Positions 36,791-46,865 of a DNA stretch of 64,000 nucleotides are shown here, one piece after another; within the stretch, counting starts at the first letter, position 1, and the number at the start of each line of letters is the position of its first letter. The stretch is from assembly GCA_030490835.1 (NCBI GenBank), contig CM059971.1, positions 38,116,012 to 38,180,011 on the forward strand, read 5' to 3'. This DNA is from Annona cherimola (Eukaryota > Streptophyta > Magnoliopsida > Magnoliales > Annonaceae). The position numbers and the translations under genes were made by a program. The notes under the pieces are model-generated. The model was given only the letters and a program-made list of their open reading frames with translations. It searched no databases and was not told the DNA's origin.

Positions 36791-37490
36791 AAGTCGAAGA
36801 TGGAGTCGACTTGGCTTGCGACTTGGTAACCCAAGTCGCATCTGGAGTCGACTTCGTCTGCGACTCCAGTTCCTCCAATTTCCCAAGTCTGAGTTTTAGT
36901 CGACTTGGTTTCAGACTTCGACTCAAGTCGATCCTGAAGTCGACTTTGGTTGCGACTTGGCTTGGTCTATTGCAGAAACGCCTTGATCTTCTTGAAATGT
37001 CTTGAGTCTTGCAAACCATTTGAAAGCTTTGAGTTCTTGCAAAATATGTGTATTTTCCTTGCTTTGCTTTGGACTCACTGGGTCTTCATGACTTGGTTTT
37101 TACTCCATTTGGAAGCTAGCTTGAAGATTTGCTTTGAGCTTGATAGACTTGATTTGAACTTGAACTTGGATTCTTGCTTTGATCTTAAGTCACTTTAAGA
37201 ATAGTCTTTAAAGCTCATTTGTATGTGAGAAACTTCAAATGGATGTCTTGGATATGCTTGAATCTTCATCTTGGACTTCAAAACTTCTCAAGTCGAAGTT
37301 GGAGTCGACCTGGTTTGCGACTTCGCCCAAGTCGCACTTGGAGTCGACTTCGTCTGCGACTTCGTATCTTCGGGAGCCAGATTTCAACGCTGGACATTTT
37401 TGTGTACTTCGAAGTCGATGCTGAAGTCGACTTCGTATGCGACTTGACTACCCAAGTCGCATGTGGAGTCGACTTGGCTTGCGACTTCAC
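36791..37490. repeat. 34-bp nested palindromes in the Sirevirus LTR
   Basis: At least five units of the form AAGTCGCA-n5-AGTCGACT-n5-TGCGACTT: 36,791-36,824; 36,833-36,866; 37,290-37,323; 37,329-37,362; 37,454-37,487. Each has a central 8-bp palindrome and outer 8-bp inverted arms, exactly 34 bp, with occasional one-base changes in an arm. They lie upstream of the TATA box in the sense of the element. The same units occur in the other LTR (offset 9,125) and in the solo LTR at 50,708-50,900. Confidence 0.9.
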
Positions 37491-37740
37491 TCGTCAGAAT
37501 TCCATTTTCAACTTTGTCCAGTTTTGGCTTGTTTGAAGTCGTTAGTGGAGTCGACTTCACTATCGACTTCACTCCCAAGTCTAAGTTCAAGTCGACTCGA
37601 AGATCGACTTGACTTCTCTGCTTTCCTTAAACACTTGGCAAACATATTAGTCATATATATATATACTCAAACTAGTTCTTGTTAATCATCAAAACTCAAT
37701 CCTTGGCTAATTTGATTTATTTTGAACATTGTTTCCAACA

Positions 37741-37754
37741 ATCTCCCCCTTTTT
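37741..37754 (-). promoter_or_regulatory. Polypurine tract 1, adjoining the 3' LTR
   Basis: AAAAAGGGGGAGAT on the minus strand directly before the LTR: the plus-strand priming site for reverse transcription. Confidence 0.88.
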
Positions 37755-38110
37755 GATGATTGACAAAACTTCATTTTGAGTTGATACCTTTCAATAATTC
37801 AAACATGTTCATTTGAGAAAACAGAGTATATTTCTTGAACATATAATTTAGAGTTGAGAACTTTTTCAGAACATTAGTCATTTTGGCATAGAATATGCTT
37901 GAATACCTTTCAAGCCATATATTGAGTATTAATCATTAAGAATACTTTGTATTTATAAAAATTGCAATCACTTATCAAATATATCAATCATAAACCAATA
38001 AAACATCTTTTCATATATGTATATATGAAGTTTCATTACATAGAACAAAAATTAAAGCATAATACCCAACCCAAAACTTAAAAAAAAACTTTCAACTCAC
38101 TTCCTATTCT

Positions 38111-38124
38111 ATCTCCCCCTTTTT
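38111..38124 (-). promoter_or_regulatory. Polypurine tract 2, one base after the third ORF
   Basis: A second identical AAAAAGGGGGAGAT about 370 bp from the first, beginning one base after the stop codon of the third ORF (context GATTGACAAAAAGGGGG). The same context is seen in copies at 27,279-27,298 and 22,143-22,160. Multiple polypurine tracts are a known Sirevirus trait. Confidence 0.8.
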
Positions 38125-38125
38125 G

Positions 38126-39943
38126 TCAATCAAGCAAAAATAACGATTTGATGAATTGAAATTGAGAGATCGGATATGGAATAGGTTTGATGGGACAATG
38201 ATGGGCCGAGGAGTAAACAAGAGAAGTGTGATCGGGAGTTGCCTCTCGATGAACTGAACCCGACTCGTAGGGATCGAGTTCAGGCATGGGTCTCTTCTTA
38301 TGATGACCTGATGCAAGATGATATCGGATTTTACGCATTTCCCGCTCGATTCTATCTTGTCGGGAATGCATATCTTCAATCGCATTAAGGACACCGGTGA
38401 CAAGACTTGTCATCCGGTTTTCTTGATAGCCCATTTCTGCCTTCATGGCAATGATTTCATCTTTGAGATCCCTTAGGGTGACCTCCTCAGAAGCGGTTGG
38501 AGGTACCCGTTCTCGTGCAACGGATCCTTGTGGGGAGTAGGAGCCGTGGGATTGAGGTGATGGTGGCTCTTCTGGAGCAGCCGGAGCTTCGGGAGGTTGC
38601 TCCCCCTCAGCTTGTGCTTGGTCCTCTTGATGCTCTTCTTCTGGAGCATCGGGTCGGAGTTCAAGTACATTGATTTTCATCCTCTGAATTAGTGCCTTGT
38701 TGATTGCATTTGTGGACTTGAGCACTTCGAATGGCTCGCCTTCAATGTCCACTTCAAAATGTTCAAGGATCTTTGTGATCCAAGTGCCGTAAGGAAGGAC
38801 GCCCCTTGGATTATCCTTTCGACTTGCCAAGGCTTCTAGAAATAATTTAGGTAGACTCACTTTGACTTTGTTTGCTACCTTCCATAAGATTTCAGCTTCT
38901 TGTGGGTTTAACTGATTTCTACCACCACCTTTGGGGTAGATGCAATGAGCAATGAGAAGCCTTAATACCCGAAGTCTGGGTGACAAATCCATGTATCGAA
39001 GAAACTTGATCCCCGGGTGATACTTGTTACTCCGGGTGAGCTGATTATATATCTGATCCATGGTAAGATCTTCCGGAAAAGGCTCTTCGATGAAAGGGAC
39101 TCCAAGTATCTGTCCTAAATGACTCATTGCTCTGGTTTGGCTTGGACTTAACCCGATTCCAAAATCTATATCTACTTCTTTGACATGTGTGCCAAAATTT
39201 TCTTCATCCCATTCATAGTAAAATATTCTGGTAAGATCTGGATAGACCTTGTCATCCTCTTTGAGTAATTTGGTCCATCCTTGAAAATCCAATAGGTCTT
39301 CTATGTCGGACCCATAATCTTTCAAAAATTTGAAATCTATGATTTTCGGTATGAATACCTTTCGTTCATAGAAGTTCTTGTAGAACCGGCCGTGATTGAT
39401 TTCGGTTCTGAAGTATGTAGTGGGCATCTTTAAGACTTGAGTTTTGCCCGTTGCCACAGTACCCCTTCTGCTTGCTCCGGAGTGTGTGCTTTGTGAAGCT
39501 TGGACATGAGGTTGGCTTTCCGACCTTGTAGCTTGTTCCGATGATTGAGTGGAGGTTTGGAATCGAACCCGTTTACCCGTCGAAGTTGATGGTTCCTCTC
39601 TGGCTCTTTTTGATGGAGTCCTAGTTCTTCTAGGAACTTCTTTTGGTTGGGATGAAGGTTGTGGTTGTGTGGGAACCTGTTTGGGGTATGGTTTTGATAC
39701 TGCTTTCTTTGGTGCCATTTGGAGTTTGGATTTTGAGAATGGGACTTGCAAGAAATGGAGAATAAAACTGAAAAGAGAGAAAAGGTTTTGCCGGAAAGGT
39801 TTGCCGGAGATGAGGAAGAAATCGCCGGAGAAAAGGCTGTCGCCGGAGATGGAGCAATAAGGAGAATCGCCGGAGGAGAAGAGAAACAGGGAGACCGGAA
39901 AGAAATGAGGAAGAAAAGAAAGAGAAGAAGAAGAAATAGGCAC
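38126..39943 (-). CDS. Third (env-position) ORF of the Sirevirus, 605 codons
   Basis: Lies between pol and the 3' LTR where Sireviruses carry their so-called env-like gene. From the first ATG it is 605 aa. A second ATG at codon 76 (39,718) begins MAPKKAVSKP, a start style I know from plant mobile-element proteins, and I think it is the likelier start (530 aa). Order: basic, proline/serine-rich N-terminus (KRAREEPSTSTGKRVRFQ); a central region with ERKVFIPKIIDF, YPDLTRIFYYEW and LGVPFIEEPF resembling the family annotated as putative plant transposon protein; an acidic proline-rich linker; a coiled-coil-like segment (LRDLKDEIIAMKAEM...); and a short tail. No transmembrane helix follows the second start; only the upstream extension is hydrophobic (LSFLPHFFPVSLFLF). 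So an envelope role is not supported by what I see. Confidence 0.85.
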   Translation of the reverse strand: MPISSSSLSFLPHFFPVSLFLFSSGDSPYCSISGDSLFSGDFFLISGKPFRQNLFSLFSFILHFLQVPFSKSKLQMAPKKAVSKPYPKQVPTQPQPSSQPKEVPRRTRTPSKRAREEPSTSTGKRVRFQTSTQSSEQATRSESQPHVQASQSTHSGASRRGTVATGKTQVLKMPTTYFRTEINHGRFYKNFYERKVFIPKIIDFKFLKDYGSDIEDLLDFQGWTKLLKEDDKVYPDLTRIFYYEWDEENFGTHVKEVDIDFGIGLSPSQTRAMSHLGQILGVPFIEEPFPEDLTMDQIYNQLTRSNKYHPGIKFLRYMDLSPRLRVLRLLIAHCIYPKGGGRNQLNPQEAEILWKVANKVKVSLPKLFLEALASRKDNPRGVLPYGTWITKILEHFEVDIEGEPFEVLKSTNAINKALIQRMKINVLELRPDAPEEEHQEDQAQAEGEQPPEAPAAPEEPPSPQSHGSYSPQGSVARERVPPTASEEVTLRDLKDEIIAMKAEMGYQENRMTSLVTGVLNAIEDMHSRQDRIEREMRKIRYHLASGHHKKRPMPELDPYESGSVHREATPDHTSLVYSSAHHCPIKPIPYPISQFQFIKSLFLLD

Positions 39944-39965
39944 GGAAGTCGGACGGTCGCGCTCG

Positions 39966-40110
39966 CGGAGTCGACTTGCCCTAGGCGAAGTCGACTTCGG
40001 TCCTTCTGGAGTCGACTTCGCCTGGGGGCGGAGTCGACTTCGACCCTAGCGGAGTCGACTTCGCTTCTGAAGCGGAGTCGACCTGGCGTCCCTGGAGTCG
40101 ACTTGACTCA
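39966..40110. promoter_or_regulatory. GTCGAC palindrome cluster between pol and third ORF
   Basis: Seven GTCGAC sites in about 130 bp (39,970; 39,990; 40,011; 40,033; 40,053; 40,077; 40,097), mostly within GGAGTCGACTTCG. It is GC-rich and lies just upstream of the third ORF in the sense of the element. The motif is that of the LTR palindromes but without the outer TGCGACTT arms. It could be a leader or promoter for a subgenomic RNA of the third ORF, or an LTR fragment picked up during reverse transcription. Function not shown. Confidence 0.7.
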
Positions 40111-40151
40111 TCGACTTGACATTTTCCAATTTAATTTTCTTATGAATTTTT

Positions 40152-43100
40152 CTAGTTAAGCTCTATCATCCCCATATCATTCCTAATTTTATAAAATGTA
40201 TCTTTGGCTAGAGGTTTGGTAAAGATATCAGCAATTTGGTCTTCTGTTTTCACATATTCTAAGCACACATCATGATTTTCAACATGTTCACGAATAAAAT
40301 GATGTCTCACATCAATATGTTTGGTTCTAGAATGCAATATAGGATTTTTAGTCAAACAAATTGCACTTGTATTATCACATCTAATAGGAATATCAACATA
40401 ATCAATACCATAATCCTTTAATTGCTGTTTCATCCAAAGTAATTGGGCACAACAACTACCGGCGGCTATGTATTCGGCTTCCGCAGTAGATAGTGCAACA
40501 CTTGTTTGTTTTCTTGAATGCCATGAAACTAGCATATGTCCAAGAAATTGACAAGTTCCACTGGTACTTTTTCTATCTACTTTATATCCGGCAAAGTCTG
40601 CATCCGAATAGCCGATTAGATCAAAGGTTGACCCCTTTGGATACCATAGTCCAAGGTTTGAGGTTTTCATCAAATATTTAAAAATTCTTTTCACAGCAAG
40701 TAGATGTGATTCTTTGGGACATGCTTGAAATCTAGAACACATACAAACACTAAATAAGATATCGGGTCTAGAAGCAGTTAGATAAAGCAAAGATCCTATC
40801 ATGCTCCTATAAAGCTTTTGATCGATACTTTTACCGTTTTCATCCGTGTCGATTTTGATTGTTGAGCTCATTGGAGTGTTTGCCCCTTTGCTATTCTGCA
40901 TTCCAAATTTCTTGAGCATCTCTTTGACATACTTGGATTGGTTCAGAAATATTCCTTCACTTTGTTGCTTGATTTGTAGTCCAAGGAAGAAATTTAATTC
41001 TCCCATCATGCTCATTTCGAACTCACTCTGCATTATCTTAGAAAATTCTTGACAAAGATTTTCATCAGTAGCACCGAATATTATGTCATCCACATAAATC
41101 TGTACAATCAAAATATTTTTATTTTTGTACTTGATGAATAAAGTAGTGTCTACTTTCCCTCTTTGAAACTCATGATCAATCAAGAATCTATTTAACCTTT
41201 CATACCAAGCTCTTGGTGCTTGTTTTAGTCCATATAACGCTTTGGTTAATTTATAAACATACTTTGATTGATCCTTTTCTTCAAAACCAGGGGGTTGTTC
41301 AACATATACTTCTTCATTCAAATAATCATTCAAAAATGCGCTTTTTACATCCATTTGAAACAATTTGAAGTTCATATGAGAAGCAAATGCTAGTAGGATG
41401 CGTATGGCTTCTAATCTAGCCACGGGTGCATATGATTCTTCAAAATCAATTCCTTCTTCTTGGGAATACCCTTTGGCTACTAATCTTGCCTTGTTTCTAA
41501 TTACAAGACCGCTTTCGTCTAATTTGTTCCTAAATACCCATTTTGTACCAATGACTGTATGATTGTTTGGTCTGGGAACTAAATGCCATACATTGTTTCT
41601 TTCGAATTGATTTAGCTCTTCTCGCATTGAAATAACCCAATTTTCATCATTAAGAGCTTGTTCAATGGTATTTGGTTCAATTTTCGATACAAACGCATAT
41701 TGGCCATAAACGTTTTGTTTTGATCTTCTAGTTTTTACTCCTTCATATATGTTTCCAATAACTTGTTCAATTGGATGGGCATTTTTAAACTTTAAATCAG
41801 TTGGAGGTTTGTAAGATTCATTACCTTCACTTACCTCTTCCTCCTCTGGATTTTCTGGCTTGAGCTCGAGTTCCTTTGGTTGTTCTTTGCCTTTCGTCTC
41901 ATCTGCATCACTTAGTTCATCCTCCTTTCTCGGAGTTTGGTTAAATTCATCAAATACAACATGTATGGATTCTTCTACAACTTGATTTCGTTTATTGAAT
42001 ACTCTATATGCTTTGCTATTTGATGAATAACCAAGGAATATAGCCTCATCACTTTTGGCATCTAATTTTCCCAAGTTGACTTTTCCATTGTTTAAAACAT
42101 AACATGTACATCCAAAAACATGAAAATAAGATATATTTGGTTTCCTTCCTTTCCAAAGTTCATATGGAGTCTTTTTCAAGATTGCTCGAATGGTAACACG
42201 ATTCAAAACATGACAAGCTGTACTCACAGCTTCACCCCAAAATTTCTTGGATAGATTGCTCTCATTTAGCATAGTTCTAGCCATCTCTTGTATAGTTCTA
42301 TTTTTCCTTTCAACTACTCCATTTTGTTGTGGAGTTCTTGGTGCAGAAAATGTGTGGTGAATTCCTTTTTTATTACAAAATTCCATGAATCGTTTGTTTT
42401 CAAATTCGCCACCATGATCGCTTCTTATGGTCACAATAGTACTCTGTTTTTCATTTTGCACCAAATTCACAAAAGTTGCAAACATAGAGAAGGCTTCATC
42501 TTTACTAGCTAAGAGAATTATCCAAGTGAATCTTGAAAAATCATCAACTATGACAAATACATATTTCTTTCCACCAATGGTTAGAATGTCGGATGGCCCG
42601 TATAGATCCATATGTAGTAATTCAAGTGGCTTTGTGGTGGAAATTTCCTTTTTGGTAGAGAAAGGCATCTTGGGTTGTTTTGATAATTGACATGCCTTGC
42701 AAATTTTGTCTTTGTCATATTTCAACTTTGGTAATCCTTCTACCAAATTCTTTTTCCAAAGGGTCTTTATATTTCCCATGTTTACATGTCCAAGCCTTTT
42801 ATGCCAAACCCATGGATCATTATCAATGGCCATAAGACATTGACCATTCAATTCATCAAGTGAAACCAAATAAACATTTCCATGTCGTTTACCACTAAAC
42901 ATGATATGTTCTCCATCAAATACATTACATATAGATGATTCAAACACAACTTTATATCCTTTATCACATAATTGGCTAATACTCATTAAATTGTGTTTGA
43001 GTCCTTCAACAAACAAAACATCTTCCATGCATGCATTTGAGGTACTAAGTATATTTCCTTTACCTTTAATTTTACCTTTTTCATTATTTCCAAAGGCAAC

Positions 43101-43178
43101 CATTCCATCGTTGCAAGGCTTAAGTTTATGAAACAAACTTCTTTCACCGGTCATATGCCTTGAACAACCGCTATCCAT
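40152..43178 (-). CDS. pol: Sirevirus pol polyprotein (protease, integrase, RT, RNase H), 1,008 codons
   Basis: Counting from the ATG at the protease active site: protease D2-S3-G4 in [11 protein letters not shown]; integrase zinc site H126, H131, C160, C163; integrase catalytic triad D191 (HMDLYGP), D254 (RSDHGGEF), E290 ([10 protein letters not shown]); RT first aspartate D610 ([10 protein letters not shown]) and YVDD at 695-698; RNase H D859 (YSDAD), E900 (STAEAEY), D935 (RCDN). The integrase-before-RT order defines Ty1/copia. The frame is open upstream of this ATG as far as the end of gag, and the residues just before it ([11 protein letters not shown]) look like normal protein. So the ATG is probably not the true start and pol is made as a Gag-Pol fusion. 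Translation needs a +1 shift from gag. No stop or missing residue: likely functional. Confidence 0.95.
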   Translation of the reverse strand: MDSGCSRHMTGERSLFHKLKPCNDGMVAFGNNEKGKIKGKGNILSTSNACMEDVLFVEGLKHNLMSISQLCDKGYKVVFESSICNVFDGEHIMFSGKRHGNVYLVSLDELNGQCLMAIDNDPWVWHKRLGHVNMGNIKTLWKKNLVEGLPKLKYDKDKICKACQLSKQPKMPFSTKKEISTTKPLELLHMDLYGPSDILTIGGKKYVFVIVDDFSRFTWIILLASKDEAFSMFATFVNLVQNEKQSTIVTIRSDHGGEFENKRFMEFCNKKGIHHTFSAPRTPQQNGVVERKNRTIQEMARTMLNESNLSKKFWGEAVSTACHVLNRVTIRAILKKTPYELWKGRKPNISYFHVFGCTCYVLNNGKVNLGKLDAKSDEAIFLGYSSNSKAYRVFNKRNQVVEESIHVVFDEFNQTPRKEDELSDADETKGKEQPKELELKPENPEEEEVSEGNESYKPPTDLKFKNAHPIEQVIGNIYEGVKTRRSKQNVYGQYAFVSKIEPNTIEQALNDENWVISMREELNQFERNNVWHLVPRPNNHTVIGTKWVFRNKLDESGLVIRNKARLVAKGYSQEEGIDFEESYAPVARLEAIRILLAFASHMNFKLFQMDVKSAFLNDYLNEEVYVEQPPGFEEKDQSKYVYKLTKALYGLKQAPRAWYERLNRFLIDHEFQRGKVDTTLFIKYKNKNILIVQIYVDDIIFGATDENLCQEFSKIMQSEFEMSMMGELNFFLGLQIKQQSEGIFLNQSKYVKEMLKKFGMQNSKGANTPMSSTIKIDTDENGKSIDQKLYRSMIGSLLYLTASRPDILFSVCMCSRFQACPKESHLLAVKRIFKYLMKTSNLGLWYPKGSTFDLIGYSDADFAGYKVDRKSTSGTCQFLGHMLVSWHSRKQTSVALSTAEAEYIAAGSCCAQLLWMKQQLKDYGIDYVDIPIRCDNTSAICLTKNPILHSRTKHIDVRHHFIREHVENHDVCLEYVKTEDQIADIFTKPLAKDTFYKIRNDMGMIELN

Positions 43179-43236
43179 GAACCATTCATTGTTTGCCTTT
43201 GCCTTAAAACATGTCTGAAAAATAAGGAAATAAATC

Positions 43237-45039
43237 TTATCTTTTTGGTACCCATTTTATGGGTCCATTTGGGTTAGTAATAGAATCTAATCTAAGTTGA
43301 TCTAACTTTGAAAGCCCAAATCTTGTGTTTCTTGGAACCCAAACTAATTTAACACCATGGTCATATAGTTTCTTAAAATTACATTTGTAAGTTTTATGAC
43401 CCATCTTATTGCAGAAATTACAAGCCAAAGGTAATCTTGGAGTAGGTCTCCAAGCATGCAAAGGTTCAATCATTGGTCTTCTAGTCCACTTAAAATTTTT
43501 CTTTTGTGGCTTGTATATAGATGCATTTTTAGTTTGATTTTTCTCAAGTATTTGTTCATTTGATTTGCTACTTTCTCCTTGCTCAAATGTATGATACCCA
43601 AGACCTCTTTTATGTGTTTGGGAGGTCATATTCAGAAACATTTTAACACTTTCTCCTGGATTAGAGAACTTAGCTAATGATTCATTTAATGATTTGTTTT
43701 CCATTTTCAGCAATTCAGTTTCATCTTTCAATTTGACTAATCTTTCTGCAAGTTTACCATTTACAATTATTGTTGCATCACATTGTCTCTTCTTAATTGT
43801 AAACTTGCTTCCTAATTTCTTCATTTCTTCATATAATGAATCATATGCAGTTTGTAGTTCATCTAATTCAGTACATTTGAGGCATTCATGAGAGGAAGAA
43901 TAACTTGAATTAGAAAGGGAGAGTTTGGAACTTACCTCTTCATTGCTTGTGTCTTTTGTTGAGGTAATTTGTTCTCCTTGCTCGATTTGTGCCATGCAGC
44001 AAATTCTTGCACATTCTTCCGCCTCTATGTCATCGGTTGAGAAGCTACTCGTCGTAGATTCTTCATCATTTACGTACATGCCTCTTCCTTTGTATTTCTG
44101 GAATCTTCTATTGTTCCCTCGATCCTTTCTTTGTTCTTTTGCCTTGTTTTCTTCGGGAGTTGGACATTGAGCCTTCATATGTCCCGAACCGCCGCATCGG
44201 TAGCACTTGGTTGATTCTTTCTTCTTCTCTTGGGGAGTTCTTTCTTTGAAGCTTCTGAAATTTTTGCCTTTCCTCACAAATTTTCTGAATCGTTTTGTGA
44301 GTAGAGCAATCTCGTCGTCATTTTGAGAAGAAGATGTGTCATCGGTGTCTTGTGCGGCTTTTAAGGCAATTGCTCTTTTGCCCCTGTGTTGATCTTCATT
44401 CCTTTTCTTAATTAGCTCATGTGACATAAGTGAGCTAATTAAGTTTTCAAGCTTCAGCGTGTTGAGGTCTTTGGCTTCTTCAATTGCAGTGATCTTTGGA
44501 GTCCATGATTCGGGTAGAGCTCTTAAAATCTTCATGACCTGCTCAGATTCAGATATTGCTTTTCCAAGACCTTTTAAAGCATTAGTAATCTTAGAGAATC
44601 TAGCAAACATTTCAGAAATATTTTCTGTTTCTAGCATTCTAAAGTTCTCTAGTTCTCCAATCAAAATATTCCTTCTCGTCCCTTGGACTTGAGAAGTTCC
44701 TTCGTAGATAGAGATTAGTGTATCCCATATCTCTTTGGCGGTTAAGCAAGAGGATACTCTATCATACTCGGAAGCAGTGAGAGCACAAAATAAGGAGTTC
44801 ATAGCTTTGGCATTGCTCTTCACTATTCTTACTTCCTCATCGGTCCATTTGGAAGCTCGTTCATCGGTAGGCAGTATTACTCCATCTTGGATAGCAATCC
44901 AAGAGTCCATATCGGTAGCCATGATGAGTTGCTTCATACGAAGCTTCCAATATCCAAAATTGTTCCCATCAAACAACGGTGGCCTTGTAAAGGATTGGCC
45001 TTCAGCAAATGCGGGAACGGAAGTAGATTGGGATGCCAT
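43237..45039 (-). CDS. gag: Sirevirus Gag, 600 aa
   Basis: Capsid precursor. The N-terminal ~210 residues are the copia gag-polypeptide domain ([48 protein letters not shown]). Then come a basic linker, a CCHC zinc knuckle C279-C282-H287-C292 ([14 protein letters not shown]), an acidic serine-rich segment, a coiled-coil-like stretch ([19 protein letters not shown]), and a second CCHC knuckle C540-C543-H548-C553 ([14 protein letters not shown]). The protein ends WVPKR before TAA. It starts 48 bp inside the 5' LTR boundary, right after the primer site. A large gag with two knuckles and a long C-terminal extension fits Sireviruses. Confidence 0.95.
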   Translation of the reverse strand: MASQSTSVPAFAEGQSFTRPPLFDGNNFGYWKLRMKQLIMATDMDSWIAIQDGVILPTDERASKWTDEEVRIVKSNAKAMNSLFCALTASEYDRVSSCLTAKEIWDTLISIYEGTSQVQGTRRNILIGELENFRMLETENISEMFARFSKITNALKGLGKAISESEQVMKILRALPESWTPKITAIEEAKDLNTLKLENLISSLMSHELIKKRNEDQHRGKRAIALKAAQDTDDTSSSQNDDEIALLTKRFRKFVRKGKNFRSFKERTPQEKKKESTKCYRCGGSGHMKAQCPTPEENKAKEQRKDRGNNRRFQKYKGRGMYVNDEESTTSSFSTDDIEAEECARICCMAQIEQGEQITSTKDTSNEEVSSKLSLSNSSYSSSHECLKCTELDELQTAYDSLYEEMKKLGSKFTIKKRQCDATIIVNGKLAERLVKLKDETELLKMENKSLNESLAKFSNPGESVKMFLNMTSQTHKRGLGYHTFEQGESSKSNEQILEKNQTKNASIYKPQKKNFKWTRRPMIEPLHAWRPTPRLPLACNFCNKMGHKTYKCNFKKLYDHGVKLVWVPRNTRFGLSKLDQLRLDSITNPNGPIKWVPKR

Positions 45040-45073
45040 TTCAATAAGATCTCTTTGATAAACTCAAAGACCT

Positions 45074-45085
45074 GCTCTGATACCA
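45074..45085 (-). promoter_or_regulatory. Primer-binding site for initiator tRNA-Met
   Basis: Reads TGGTATCAGAGC on the minus strand, the exact plant tRNA-iMet complement, two bases inside the 5' LTR edge at 45,088. Confidence 0.95.
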
Positions 45086-45087
45086 CT

Positions 45088-46865
45088 TGTTGGTCCCGAG
45101 TTGATGGCTAAACCCAAGAGGGGAGGGGTGAATTGGGTTCTTTAAAATTTCTTTGATAATTTCAAATATCTTAACCCCTTGAAAAAGTTAATCCCCTTTT
45201 TTAAGCAAATGGAGAGCAAATAAGATAAAGCAGTAGAACACAAGATTTATAGTGGTTCGGGCAAACCTTCCCTACTCCACTCTTCCAAGCTCACACTCCG
45301 TTGTGACTTAGGTTCCACTATGTATTCCACGAATACACTTAGAGTCACCGCTCTCTTCTGGATTCAAAGCTCTAGGGGGCATACACAACTAGAGCCACTT
45401 GCTCTCTTCTAGATTCAAAGCTCTAGGGGGCATATACAACTAGAGCCACTTGCTCTCTTCTAGATTCAAAGCTCTAGGGGGCATATACAATCACTTGCAC
45501 AAGTAGGTGATGAGTCTCACTCCAATCACACCCTACTTTGCATACACTTGATCCTAGCTACCCAAGCTAAATCAAGATTTATACAACCAAATAAAGAAAT
45601 GAATAAAAACTACACTTTACAGATTTGTGTAGGCAGTTTTGAGCTCGAGGAAGAAATCAAAAGTAGCTTGATGATTGTTGAAGCAACTTGCAGTTTGAAG
45701 CTCTTTCTTCCTTTGAAACACTCAAATATGGAGAAAAAGTATTTGAAAGTCTTTCTTGTACTTCTTTTCTCTCTTTGATCTTTAGAGTAGTGTCTCTTGT
45801 TTTTCTCACGTTCATTTGAATGTCCTTTTATAGATTGAGGAAAATATGAACGTTGTAGAAGTAGTTGGCGTGCAATAAATGAACTTCAACGTTCGAAAAT
45901 TTGACCGTTATACCCAAGTCGAAGATGGAGTCGACTTGGCTTGCGACTTGGTAACCCAAGTCGCATCTGGAGTCGACTTCGTCTGCGACTCCAGTTCCTC
46001 CAATTTCCCAAGTCTGAGTTTTAGTCGACTTGGTTTCAGACTTCGACTCAAGTCGATCCTGAAGTCGACTTTGGTTGCGACTTGGCTTGGTCTATTGCAG
46101 AAACGCCTTGATCTTCTTGAAATGTCTTGAGTCTTGCAAACCATTTGAAAGCTTTGAGTTCTTGCAAAATATGTGTATTTTCCTTGCTTTGCTTTGGACT
46201 CACTGGGTCTTCATGACTTGGTTTTTACTCCATTTGGAAGCTAGCTTGAAGATTTGCTTTGAGCTTGATAGACTTGATTTGAACTTGAACTTGGATTCTT
46301 GCTTTGATCTTAAGTCACTTTAAGAATAGTCTTTAAAGCTCATTTGTATGTGAGAAACTTCAAATGGATGTCTTGGATATGCTTGAATCTTCATCTTGGA
46401 CTTCAAAACTTCTCAAGTCGAAGTTGGAGTCGACCTGGTTTGCGACTTCGCCCAAGTCGCACTTGGAGTCGACTTCGTCTGCGACTTCGTATCTTCGGGA
46501 GCCAGATTTCAACGCTGGACATTTTTGTGTACTTCGAAGTCGATGCTGAAGTCGACTTCGTATGCGACTTGACTACCCAAGTCGCATGTGGAGTCGACTT
46601 GGCTTGCGACTTCACTCGTCAGAATTCCATTTTCAACTTTGTCCAGTTTTGGCTTGTTTGAAGTCGTTAGTGGAGTCGACTTCACTATCGACTTCACTCC
46701 CAAGTCTAAGTTCAAGTCGACTCGAAGATCGACTTGACTTCTCTGCTTTCCTTAAACACTTGGCAAACATATTAGTCATATATATATATACTCAAACTAG
46801 TTCTTGTTAATCATCAAAACTCAATCCTTGGCTAATTTGATTTATTTTGAACATTGTTTCCAACA
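45088..46865 (-). repeat. 5' LTR of the complete Sirevirus
   Basis: 1,778 bp, identical to 35,963-37,740 as far as I could compare except 45,809 (C) versus 36,684 (T). Drives transcription of the element leftward. Same 51-bp triplication and 34-bp palindromes. Confidence 0.95.
45824..45833 (-). promoter_or_regulatory. TATA box of the 5' LTR
   Basis: CTATAAAAGG on the minus strand. The predicted RNA start is about 30 bp further left (~45,795), leaving a leader of ~760 nt before gag. The palindrome array lies upstream, in U3. Confidence 0.75.

Larger units (their letters stand above)
35963..37740 (-). repeat. 3' LTR of the complete Sirevirus
   Basis: TGTTGGTCCCGAG to GTTTCCAACA as read on the plus strand, 1,778 bp. 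It has a 51-bp unit repeated three times (36,225-36,365, each with GCTCTAGGGGGCATA), the TATA box at 36,699-36,708 and ten GTCGAC sites between 36,800 and 37,600. Lies at the 3' end because the element reads leftward. Confidence 0.95.
35963..46865 (-). mobile_element. Complete, very young Sirevirus-type Ty1/copia element, 10,903 bp
   Basis: A full-length minus-strand element with TSD ATTTA, two 1,778-bp LTRs, tRNA-Met primer site, gag, pol, an env-position third ORF and duplicated polypurine tracts. The third ORF, the long LTRs, the repeated tracts and the second gag zinc knuckle are hallmarks of the Sirevirus branch of Ty1/copia. The gene order protease-integrase-RT-RNase H confirms copia. 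Every frame is open, and I found only one LTR difference (36,684 T versus 45,809 C). Inserted in a gypsy LTR that is itself inside an older relative of this element. Confidence 0.96.

Noticed and set aside
36754..37685. Arginine/serine/leucine-rich frames in the Sirevirus LTR, duplicated at 45,879-46,810
   Set aside because: They arise from the GTCGAC-rich palindromes and are present in both LTRs only because the LTRs are identical; they lie in U3, antisense or out of context.
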